Shown one piece after another: positions 1-7,000 of a stretch of 64,000 bases of DNA (position 1 is its first letter; every line of letters starts with the position of its first letter). Location: the NCBI GenBank assembly GCA_002449845.1, contig DJXW01000016.1, forward strand, positions 288,120 to 352,119, in the 5' to 3' direction. A program made the position numbers and the translations under genes. The notes under the pieces were generated by a model that saw nothing but the letters and a program-made list of their open reading frames with translations, had not been told where the DNA came from and did not search any database. This DNA is from Prevotella sp. UBA6994. GTDB lineage: Bacteria; Bacteroidota; Bacteroidia; Bacteroidales; Bacteroidaceae.

Positions 1-94
1 AAACATTCTTACGGGCTCCAAAATATCCCTTGGTAAGTTTCAGGATTCTCGTTCTTCTTGCTTTTGAAGCAACATGATTTACTGATCTTGGCAT
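1..94 (-). CDS. rplT: 50S ribosomal protein L20, N-terminal part (runs off the window)
   Basis: The 31 codons visible on the minus strand read MPRSVNHVASKARRTRIL and continue into KGYFGARKNV, the conserved basic N-terminus of L20, which binds 23S rRNA early in 50S assembly. The gene is cut by the left window edge. It is the last of infC-rpmI-rplT, 34 bases after the rpmI stop, and in other bacteria L20 represses this operon by binding its mRNA. That control is known for the family and is not shown here. Confidence 0.93.
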   Translation of the reverse strand, partial: MPRSVNHVASKARRTRILKLTKGYFGARKNV

Positions 95-128
95 AGTTTT
101 TCTTCTTTAATGTTTAACTAATTGATGA

Positions 129-326
129 TTAACGGAGGCAGAGTAAGTCACGTACCTGCTTCATGTTGCTTGGATCAACGATAGCTTGATGAACCAAATT
201 TCTCTTTTGTTTCTTTGTTTTCTTCGTCAGAATGTGACTGTGGTAAGCATGATGTCTTTTAATCTTACCTGTACCAGTGAAACGAAATCTCTTCTTTGCA
301 CCGGAATTTGTCTTTACTTTTGGCAT
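129..326 (-). CDS. rpmI: 50S ribosomal protein L35
   Basis: A 65-residue, very basic protein beginning MPKVKTNSGAKKRFRFTGTG, the L35 signature, with the HHAYHSHILTKKTKKQKR stretch typical of the family. The length matches L35. L35 is a 23S rRNA-binding protein of the large subunit. It lies between infC (74 bases upstream) and rplT (34 bases downstream), the standard translation-factor operon order. No internal promoter is seen, so it is probably cotranscribed from the infC promoter. Confidence 0.96.
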   Translation of the reverse strand: MPKVKTNSGAKKRFRFTGTGKIKRHHAYHSHILTKKTKKQKRNLVHQAIVDPSNMKQVRDLLCLR

Positions 327-400
327 TGTTTTTAATTTTTATTGTTATTTATTATATGGTGGCAACGCATATACCCGGCGTTACGCACCTTGTTATATTC
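327..400 (-). promoter_or_regulatory. infC-rpmI spacer with a small hairpin, possible L20 autoregulatory leader
   Basis: The 74-base spacer is much longer than the others in this operon. It contains the inverted repeat AACGC (364-368) / GCGTT (378-382), which can form a hairpin in the minus-strand transcript just upstream of rpmI. In Proteobacteria and Firmicutes, L20 represses rpmI-rplT by binding a structure in this region. Assigning that role here rests on position only; the hairpin is short. Confidence 0.25.
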
Positions 401-1096
401 TTAATCTTCGGTTTCCTCGCTGTTTCTCAACTTGTTGAGGATGTCTTCACCGCCTTTGGCATTGGCAAACAGACCATTGTTAATCATACTTACGGGTTTC
501 TCCATCTTGGCTGTTTCCTTGCTTTCTGCCATTCGCTTCTCGCGGTCTTTCTTTTGTTGGCTCTTCTTTGCCACTCCTGCCTTCTTAGGAGCCATGTAAA
601 GGAACATCTTCTTGCCTTCCAATTTCGGCAATTGCTCAACTTTACCATATTCTTCAAGGTCGTTGGCAAAACGAAGCAGCAACACCTCTCCTTGTTCCTT
701 GAAAAGAATAGAACGGCCACGGAAGAATACGTATGCACGTACCTTATTCCCTTCTTCCAAGAACTCTATGGCGTGCTTTAATTTAAATTGGTAATCGTGC
801 TCATCGGTTTGAGGTCCGAAACGAATCTCCTTGATTTCCACTTTCACCTGCTTAGCCTTCATCTCCTTCTGATGTTTCTTCTGCTGGTAGATGAACTTAG
901 AATAATCGATGAGGCGACATACTGGCGGTTGAGCATTAGGAGAAATCTCGACAAGGTCAACACCTTGCTCTTGTGCCATGTCAAGTGCTTGACGAATTGG
1001 CAACACCATGGAACCATTCTCTCCAACAACACGTACTTCCCGAACATGAATCTGCTCATTCACGCGGTACTGGTTTTTCATTTTGTCATTCTTCAT
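401..1096 (-). CDS. infC: Translation initiation factor IF-3
   Basis: The 231-residue protein has the IF-3 N-domain (RVNEQIHVREVRVVGENG, then QPPVCRLIDYSKFIYQQKK) and the C-domain (VKEIRFGPQTDEHDYQFKLKH as separate motifs, then FFRGRSI and KKMFLYMAPKK). IF-3 binds the 30S subunit and controls start-codon selection. After the usual end near residue 175 there is a charged tail of about 50 residues (KKSQQKKDREKRM onward), longer than the enterobacterial factor. The start is ATG at 1096, with a second in-frame ATG five codons later; both follow the promoter at 1131-1161. thrS, often upstream of infC, is absent and a divergent phosphatase gene occupies that side. Confidence 0.97.
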   Translation of the reverse strand: MKNDKMKNQYRVNEQIHVREVRVVGENGSMVLPIRQALDMAQEQGVDLVEISPNAQPPVCRLIDYSKFIYQQKKHQKEMKAKQVKVEIKEIRFGPQTDEHDYQFKLKHAIEFLEEGNKVRAYVFFRGRSILFKEQGEVLLLRFANDLEEYGKVEQLPKLEGKKMFLYMAPKKAGVAKKSQQKKDREKRMAESKETAKMEKPVSMINNGLFANAKGGEDILNKLRNSEETED

Positions 1097-1130
1097 CCAA
1101 ATATTTTAAGTGTTTTTTGCTAAACGGCTG

Positions 1131-1161
1131 CAAAGTTAAAGATTTTCAACGAAAAGACAAA
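1131..1161 (-). promoter_or_regulatory. Promoter of infC-rpmI-rplT
   Basis: On the minus strand, TTTG (1158-1161) is followed after 19 bases by TAACTTTG (1131-1138), a full match to the Bacteroidetes primary sigma consensus TTTG-N19/21-TAnnTTTG. Transcription would start near 1124, giving a leader of about 28 bases before infC. Confidence 0.75.
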
Positions 1162-1195
1162 ATAATTAGATGGTTTATTTTTGAAAAATTGATAT

Positions 1196-1229
1196 TTTGG
1201 CTTTTTATGGAAAAAAATCACTATATTTG
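1196..1229 (+). promoter_or_regulatory. Promoter of the histidine phosphatase gene
   Basis: TTTG at 1196-1199 and TATATTTG at 1222-1229 (22-base spacer) fit the Bacteroidetes promoter pattern. It lies 41 bases upstream of the ATG at 1271, back to back with the infC promoter. Confidence 0.6.
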
Positions 1230-1270
1230 CACATTGTATAATCATTAATTACACATAAAATCATATACCC

Positions 1271-2536
1271 ATGAAAAAAATCCTGTCATTTCTGTTCCTA
1301 TTCTTATTGTCCTTGACAACATGGGGACAAGGAAAATCTGCCATGAACCAACTCAAGGAAGACCCGAGGAAAGCATACGGCAACGATTACCCGTATCCCA
1401 CTCACGTAAGACCGATTCTTACGAAAGCTCCTAAAGGCTATAAACCTTTCTACATCAGCCACTATGCCCGTCACGGCTCACGTTACTACTGGACAGACCA
1501 ACTGTATCAAGATTTGGATACATTGCTCACACTCGCACACGAAAAGCATCTCCTAACACCACAAGGAGAATTGTTTTACGATAAGTTTATGGCAGCGAAG
1601 GACGAACTGATGACTGGCGTAAGCGAACTGACCCAATTGGGTTGGGAACAACACCAAAGCATTGCGAGAAACATGTACAACAACTTCCCGGAAGTATTCA
1701 AGAAAGGTGGTAACGTGCTTGCTATTTCCTCACTCTCTGGACGTTGCGTCATCAGCATGTCGGCTTTCTGCCAGGAACTTGTACAATGTAACCCGAAAAT
1801 TGAGATACGTGAGCAATCTTCTCGTTTTACACTTGATGGAGTGGTTCCTACTGACAAGCAAAATCCTATCAAGCATCATTTCTCGAAAGTAAAACCTCGC
1901 TTCGAGAAAAACCGTTCTCAATTTCATGGTGACAATACGTTGCCAAACAAAGTGATGTCTCGTGTCTTTACATCCACCGAAGGACTTCCCAAAAAGGCAC
2001 GTCGTATCGGGAACGACTTAATCAACCTCTACACTTCCCTGCCAAGCATCAACCACGAAGGAATGATGGGAGACATCATTACCGATGAAGAAATGGTAAA
2101 TCGTTGGGAAGAATCTAACCTGGGTTCTTATTCTTGGGTGTTCCAACCCCAAAATGACATGATACCTATTCTTCAAGACATCATCATAAAGGCTGACGCT
2201 GTCATCAATGGCAACAATGACCACATTGCTGACCTACGCTTCGGACACGATACCTGTCTCGGTCCTCTTACTGTCTTGATGGGAATCAATGGTGCCGACC
2301 TTGCCCCTGAAGACCCGTATGAAGTGAAGAATTGCTATCAGAATTGGGAGACTTGCAAGGCAGCAAATATCCAACTGATTTTCTATCGCAGCAAAAACAA
2401 AGCGAAAGACATCCTCGTAAAATGCTTGCTCAATGGTGAAGAAGCTACCTTACCAGTGCCCTCCAACGACAAACCTTACTATAAATGGTCCGACTTCCGC
2501 AACTTCTATACGGCTCGTTGCAATAAGGCAAAATAA
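1271..2536 (+). CDS. Secreted histidine-type (MINPP/acid-phosphatase-like) phosphatase
   Basis: A 421-residue protein with an N-terminal signal peptide (MKKILSFLFLFLLSLTTWGQ). It carries the RHG catalytic motif in SHYARHGSRYYW near residue 65 and the distal HD motif in RFGHDTCLGPLTVL near residue 325. Together these define clan-2 histidine phosphatases (histidine acid phosphatase / multiple inositol polyphosphate phosphatase). Such enzymes remove phosphate through a phosphohistidine intermediate; homologues in gut Bacteroidetes act on phytate, but the substrate here is not proven. It is a single gene with its own promoter, convergent with dnaA. A periplasmic or outer-surface location is expected. 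No clear terminator lies in the 58 bases before the dnaA end. Confidence 0.88.
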   Translation: MKKILSFLFLFLLSLTTWGQGKSAMNQLKEDPRKAYGNDYPYPTHVRPILTKAPKGYKPFYISHYARHGSRYYWTDQLYQDLDTLLTLAHEKHLLTPQGELFYDKFMAAKDELMTGVSELTQLGWEQHQSIARNMYNNFPEVFKKGGNVLAISSLSGRCVISMSAFCQELVQCNPKIEIREQSSRFTLDGVVPTDKQNPIKHHFSKVKPRFEKNRSQFHGDNTLPNKVMSRVFTSTEGLPKKARRIGNDLINLYTSLPSINHEGMMGDIITDEEMVNRWEESNLGSYSWVFQPQNDMIPILQDIIIKADAVINGNNDHIADLRFGHDTCLGPLTVLMGINGADLAPEDPYEVKNCYQNWETCKAANIQLIFYRSKNKAKDILVKCLLNGEEATLPVPSNDKPYYKWSDFRNFYTARCNKAK

Positions 2537-2594
2537 AGGTATGATTCCAGAAGTGGAAATTAAATAGTTCGGTATTTATGTATAATATCTTCTA

Positions 2595-4034
2595 TTATTT
2601 CTTGAGCTTGAAGGAGTTTTCAATACTTTGAATCTCTTCCATGAACGACTTATCAATCTTCATACGCTGCTCCACTTGTGAACAACTGTGGATTACAGTG
2701 CTGTGATCTCTTCCGCCCACCAACTTACCAATTCTGCTTGCTGGCATCTTGGTATATTTCTGAGTGAGATACATGGAAACCTGACGAGCCACCACTAAGT
2801 CGCGCTTTCTGCTCTTACTGTTCACTTCTGACGTAGATACATTGAAATGAACACAAACCTTCTCCATAATCTCATCAATTGTCAGTGGTTTATCATCGAC
2901 CTTAACAGCTCGTTTGATGATACTTTCTGCCAGACGAAGATCTATTCTTTTATTATAAACCACGCTGTATGCCAACAACGAATTAACGACACCTTCCAAA
3001 TCCCTCACACTGCCATTGGCGGTCTCTGCAATGTATTGCACCACGTCGGCAGGTATATTCAGTCCGTCTCTACGAATGATATTGTTGAGAATATCGATGC
3101 AAAGTTGCGTGTTTGGTTTCTCCAATTCTGCAATCAGTCCACAGGCAAACCTTGTCAACAACCGCTCTGGCATTCCCTTCAAGTCAACAGGAGGACGGTC
3201 TGAAGCCAGAACAATACGCCTGCCATTGCGGAAGAGATGGTCAAATATGTGGAAAAACGTTTGTTGCGTCTTATCTGACCCTATCCACTCCTGCACATCA
3301 TCCACGATCAACACATCAATAGTTTGATAAAAATTGATGAAATCGTTTACCGTATTCTGACGTACAGAATCAGTGTATTGAACTTGGAACAACCTTGCAC
3401 TAACATACAACACACGCATTTGAGGAAACTTCGACTTAATTTGCATACCGATGGCATTAATTAAGTGAGTTTTTCCACAACCAGAAGGTCCATAGATAAA
3501 CATCGGATTAAACTGGGTGGAATGTGGTTGATTGGCTATAGACAATCCAACAGAACGAGGCAATTTATTGCTGTCCCCCTCAATGAAATTGGCGAAAGTC
3601 TGTCGGGGATTCAATTGAGAGTCGATAGCTTGAGGAACAGCAGCATCCAATACCGTTTGAGATTTGTTGCTTCTGGTTTTAGGTTCATTCTTCACACCTA
3701 ACTCAATAGGCTCTGCCTCTATATCTTGAGTCAACTTATTTTCCTTATCAGTAACTACACGATAGGTGAGCTTGATTCCGCCGCAAAAGGTACGACGCAA
3801 CACTTTACTAAGCAAGTCAACATAGTTTTCTTCCAAGTACTCATATACAAATGGACTTGGCACTTGTACTAACAATGTCTTCGTCGTCTCGTCGAACGAT
3901 TCGAAGACGATTGGCTTAAACCAGGTATTATATTGTTGCTCTGAGACGTTGCTGCGTATGAGCGCAAGACTCTTGTCCCATTGAGCATGAGGACTTACTT
4001 TCATTTGCGTATTTATTTTGATGTTATTAGACAC
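2595..4034 (-). CDS. dnaA: Chromosomal replication initiator DnaA
   Basis: A 479-residue protein with all four DnaA domains: an N-terminal DnaB/DiaA-interaction domain (WDKSLALIRSNVSEQQYNTWFKP), a variable linker (about 95-145), an AAA+ core with Walker A GPSGCGKT (182-189) and Walker B VDDVQ (244-248), and a C-terminal helix-turn-helix with GGRDHSTVIHS that reads the DnaA box. It initiates replication at oriC. An internal ATG at codon 11 (MKVSPHAQWD) is an alternative start. No cluster of DnaA boxes was found beside the gene, so oriC does not appear to be here. It stands alone, with a weak -7 element upstream. Confidence 0.97.
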   Translation of the reverse strand: MSNNIKINTQMKVSPHAQWDKSLALIRSNVSEQQYNTWFKPIVFESFDETTKTLLVQVPSPFVYEYLEENYVDLLSKVLRRTFCGGIKLTYRVVTDKENKLTQDIEAEPIELGVKNEPKTRSNKSQTVLDAAVPQAIDSQLNPRQTFANFIEGDSNKLPRSVGLSIANQPHSTQFNPMFIYGPSGCGKTHLINAIGMQIKSKFPQMRVLYVSARLFQVQYTDSVRQNTVNDFINFYQTIDVLIVDDVQEWIGSDKTQQTFFHIFDHLFRNGRRIVLASDRPPVDLKGMPERLLTRFACGLIAELEKPNTQLCIDILNNIIRRDGLNIPADVVQYIAETANGSVRDLEGVVNSLLAYSVVYNKRIDLRLAESIIKRAVKVDDKPLTIDEIMEKVCVHFNVSTSEVNSKSRKRDLVVARQVSMYLTQKYTKMPASRIGKLVGGRDHSTVIHSCSQVEQRMKIDKSFMEEIQSIENSFKLKK

Positions 4035-4398
4035 AAGGTCTTGTATTTCGATTGCAAAATTACAAAAGAAATTCTGAAAAAAAAAATCTCAGCTTAGAGC
4101 ATTTTCTTGGCAAAGAATCGTAAAACTCTCATTTAAAGAGCATTAGAACCATATTCGATAGTTTATAGCAAAAAAGACCTTAAAGTAATTGTAACATATT
4201 GGGATTTCAGTATTTAAGGGAGTCTGTTAATGTAATTTGCTGAAAGTGAAACATTACACATCAAATTGATAACTCAATGAAATAAAAAGGCTTTTGGAAT
4301 AACCCAAAAGCCGTGAAACAAAGTACCATTTTATTTGGATGAAATTTAAATAAGCATAAAAAGCATAATTAAATAGCTACCAAATATGGCATCGTTAA
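4035..4398. other. Gene-free region between dnaA and the MCE gene: weak dnaA promoter plus MCE terminator
   Basis: The 364 bases are AT-rich and contain no convincing ORF. A minus-strand TAATTTTG at 4055-4062, about 20 bases before the dnaA ATG, is a good -7 match but lacks a TTTG at the proper distance. The MCE-gene terminator lies at 4282-4312. No DnaA-box cluster, repeat array or RNA gene was seen in the rest. Confidence 0.6.
4282..4312 (-). terminator. Rho-independent terminator of the MCE-amidase-folB-nrdJ block
   Basis: Perfect 9-bp stem GGCTTTTGG (4289-4297) / CCAAAAGCC (4304-4312) with a 6-base loop. On the minus strand it is followed by a T-rich run (AAAAA and ATAA on the plus strand at 4282-4288), so it ends transcription coming from the gene at 4399-5304. 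Confidence 0.85.
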
Positions 4399-5304
4399 TC
4401 ATTCTGATTTTTCTTTTTTCCCGAAGATAGAGAAGTGGACATAACGTTTAGGATGTTCCCTTAAATTATTAAGTAATGTGTCAGCACTCTGAACAGTTTT
4501 TGTAAGTTTGTTATAGAGTGATGGATCATTCATCAACAGTCCCAACGTACCTTGTTTACTATTAAGGGTTTGAGTCAATGTCTGAACATTAGCCAATGTC
4601 TGATTTACCTTGTCCATCGTAGCATCAATATCTACCGAAGCAAGGTTTTCTGTCACCTTAGTCGTATTATCCATTACGTTGTTAGCTTTGTTCATCAAGT
4701 TAGGAACGTTCTTGTTTAATCCAGCCATCAAGGTATTGAGTTCACGAGTAGATGTAGTCAAATCCTTGGTAATCTGTTGTACATTGTTCATCGACTTACC
4801 GATACTTGGGTCAGCCAAAATGGTATTGATATTGATCAGGATGGAATCAAGTTTTGGCAACATGTTTTGCAGTGTAGGTATCACTTCCGATACCTTCCCC
4901 ATGATTCCAGTATCAGTTGAACCAAGAATCGTATCTCCCGGATTTATAATGGCTTTCGATAGTTTATTCAACTTCAGATGCATCTTTACATTTCCCATCA
5001 CGTCACTCACGATTTCTGCTGTAGAACCTACTGGAATCCGCAAATCATCATCTACCCTAAAAGCCACGATAATCTCATTGTTGTTTTCAAAATCATATTG
5101 AATCTCTTTCACCACACCCACATGAAAACCATTAGAGAAAATAGGACTCGACGAAGACAGTCCGCTGATATTCTTAAACTTGATGTAATACACTTCGTCA
5201 TCGGTAAACAAAGCCATTCCTTTCAAAAAATTCATGCCAAAGTACAAGATGACAATACCTGCAATTGCAACTAATGCAACTCTCAATTCTTTTGATATTT
5301 TCAT
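4399..5304 (-). CDS. MCE/MlaD-family lipid-transport protein
   Basis: A 301-residue protein with one N-terminal membrane anchor (LRVALVAIAGIVILYFGMNFLKG), then an MCE domain (about 38-115: YYIKFKNISGLSSSSPIF, GFHVGVVKEI, PVGSTAEIVSDVMGNVKM). A long helical C-terminal region follows, with repeated Asn/Thr/Leu heptads (about 140-275), predicted to be coiled-coil. MCE proteins form hexameric periplasmic rings that move phospholipid between membranes with an MlaEF ABC transporter. The permease and ATPase are not in this window, so the partner is unknown. It follows the amidase gene by 33 bases, which suggests an envelope-maintenance operon. Confidence 0.9.
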   Translation of the reverse strand: MKISKELRVALVAIAGIVILYFGMNFLKGMALFTDDEVYYIKFKNISGLSSSSPIFSNGFHVGVVKEIQYDFENNNEIIVAFRVDDDLRIPVGSTAEIVSDVMGNVKMHLKLNKLSKAIINPGDTILGSTDTGIMGKVSEVIPTLQNMLPKLDSILININTILADPSIGKSMNNVQQITKDLTTSTRELNTLMAGLNKNVPNLMNKANNVMDNTTKVTENLASVDIDATMDKVNQTLANVQTLTQTLNSKQGTLGLLMNDPSLYNKLTKTVQSADTLLNNLREHPKRYVHFSIFGKKEKSE

Positions 5305-5337
5305 ACTAATAACCCTTTATGTTTCTTACATTTATCC

Positions 5338-6582
5338 TCACTTGCCTCTATTTTTTTTGAACTCTGCTATTGCTTCGTTCACGTCCATTTTCTTATCATT
5401 ACGAAACGCAATGACAAAGGCATCGGGAAACTTTTCCAGCAAGCTTCTCCTCAATCTGTTCACCTCATTATAGTTGGTTGATGAGCCTGTCGTATATTTC
5501 AGCACCTTCCCTTCCTTATAATAATCCACATCCGTCAAGCCCTTCAAAAGTCTATCATTGCCTTTCAGCACCTTGTCGGAAACAAACAACTGAACTTTAA
5601 ACAATGGGGCTGACTGAGTGTCTGAAGAATGTTCTTCTGCGGATTTGTTATTATCGTCTGCCAAATCTTCCTTCACATTCTCCTGTTTTTGCTTGTTCTT
5701 ACGCTCACTCTTCTTGGAATCCTTAAACTCATCGGGAACGATTTCCGGAATCTCTGGTTCTGTGGTAGCTACTGGCTTATAAGGCACTTGGATGCTATTC
5801 CTGTCATATTTCCTCCTATACTCCATAAAAGCCTTGTAAAACCCTAACGAGAACCTGCTAACCGCATCATTGCTGTTCAAAAACGTCTCCTCGTCTGGCG
5901 TAGAGATATATCCCAACTCCAACAAGCAACCAGGCATTGACGTAAGCCTCAGCACTGCAAGGTTGTTTTGATGCGCTCCCTTATTCAACCGTCCCGTCTG
6001 GGCACATAAGTTCTTTTGCATAAATCGCGCCAACTCTACGCTCTGCTCCATGTTCTTGTCTTGAATAAACTCAAACATGATGTTGCTCTCTGGCGAATTG
6101 GGATCAAATCCTTGATAGGTTTGCTTATAATTGCTCTCCATGAAAATCACGGAATTCTCACGTTTTGCCACCTCTAAATTTTCTTGTATTCCCTTCTTTC
6201 CGGTAGTTTCGCCCTTTCCAAGTGTATAAGTCTGAATACCTCTTGCAATCTTTCCACCTGGTAATGCATTAATATGAACGGAAACAAAGAGATTAGCTTT
6301 ATTTTTATTTGCTATTTCCGCACGTTGCCACAATTCCAAAAACACATCAGTCTTACGAGTATAAATCACCTTAACGTCAGGACAATTTTGTTCCACTATT
6401 TTGCCAAATGCCAAAGCATATTTCAACGTAAGATTCTTTTCTTTCGAGATAGCCCCACACGTACCAGGATCTTTTCCCCCATGTCCAGCATCTATCACCA
6501 GCGTGAATCGCTTATTGGCAGAAAAGGCAAGCATCCCTGACAATACAAGTAAAACAATGGTCGATATAAAACGTCTATTCAT
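5338..6582 (-). CDS. N-acetylmuramoyl-L-alanine amidase (AmiC-type, amidase_3)
   Basis: A 414-residue secreted enzyme with signal peptide MNRRFISTIVLLVLSGMLAFS. The amidase_3 fold shows the zinc ligands in DAGHGGKDPG (His34), KEKNL (Glu48) and SVHINALP (His103), and the catalytic-glutamate region LLELGYIST. It cuts the amide bond between MurNAc and the peptide stem and is used in daughter-cell separation. After the catalytic domain (about residue 260) come a charged low-complexity linker (SKKSERKNKQKQ, then SAEEHSSDTQS) and a C-terminal part (about 330-410) that may be a SPOR-like peptidoglycan-binding domain. It sits 8 bases after folB and 33 before the MCE gene. Confidence 0.92.
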   Translation of the reverse strand: MNRRFISTIVLLVLSGMLAFSANKRFTLVIDAGHGGKDPGTCGAISKEKNLTLKYALAFGKIVEQNCPDVKVIYTRKTDVFLELWQRAEIANKNKANLFVSVHINALPGGKIARGIQTYTLGKGETTGKKGIQENLEVAKRENSVIFMESNYKQTYQGFDPNSPESNIMFEFIQDKNMEQSVELARFMQKNLCAQTGRLNKGAHQNNLAVLRLTSMPGCLLELGYISTPDEETFLNSNDAVSRFSLGFYKAFMEYRRKYDRNSIQVPYKPVATTEPEIPEIVPDEFKDSKKSERKNKQKQENVKEDLADDNNKSAEEHSSDTQSAPLFKVQLFVSDKVLKGNDRLLKGLTDVDYYKEGKVLKYTTGSSTNYNEVNRLRRSLLEKFPDAFVIAFRNDKKMDVNEAIAEFKKNRGK

Positions 6583-6590
6583 ATTTTCTT

Positions 6591-6995
6591 TTATTTAAAG
6601 TCTCCCTTAACAACCCTCACGTCATTAGGAGCTCTTAAAATCAACTCCACCATAGCACCATCGCAATCAGCACCCATTGGTGGATTCTTTTTCGTCAAAC
6701 GAATTTCAATGCACTCTATTTCCGGAAACGTCATCAACAATTTGTCACCAATACGATATGCTACATGTTCTAATAAACGAGAAGGAATCAACATCTCTTG
6801 ATGAATCAATTCATACATCGTTGCATAATTCAATGTATCGTTGACATCATCAGAAAGCATCGCTTTTTCCACATCGTATTTCACTCGCACATCTATAGAA
6901 TAGTCGTTGCCCACCTCACGCTCTTGTGGCAAAACACCATGATAAGCATGAAAGCGCAAGCCCAACAAGTTGATATAACTACTTTCCAACTGCAT
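6591..6995 (-). CDS. folB: Dihydroneopterin aldolase
   Basis: The protein beginning MQLESSYINLLGLRFHAYHG is 134 residues, the normal FolB size. It has the family motifs GLRFHAYHGVLPQEREVGNDY, LNYATMYELI and RLLEHVAYRI, and the C-terminal VRLTKKNPP-like stretch (here IRLTKKNPPMGADC). FolB converts dihydroneopterin to 6-hydroxymethyl-dihydropterin in folate synthesis. The reading frame extends ten codons further upstream, but that would overlap the nrdJ coding end; the ATG at 6995 lies five bases after the nrdJ stop and fits the family N-terminus. It is probably cotranscribed with nrdJ and the amidase. Confidence 0.93.
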   Translation of the reverse strand: MQLESSYINLLGLRFHAYHGVLPQEREVGNDYSIDVRVKYDVEKAMLSDDVNDTLNYATMYELIHQEMLIPSRLLEHVAYRIGDKLLMTFPEIECIEIRLTKKNPPMGADCDGAMVELILRAPNDVRVVKGDFK

Positions 6996-7000
6996 ATTTC

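Noticed and set aside
4035..4398. Possible oriC next to dnaA
   Set aside because: No cluster of DnaA boxes was found in this AT-rich spacer; only a weak promoter and a terminator are evident.
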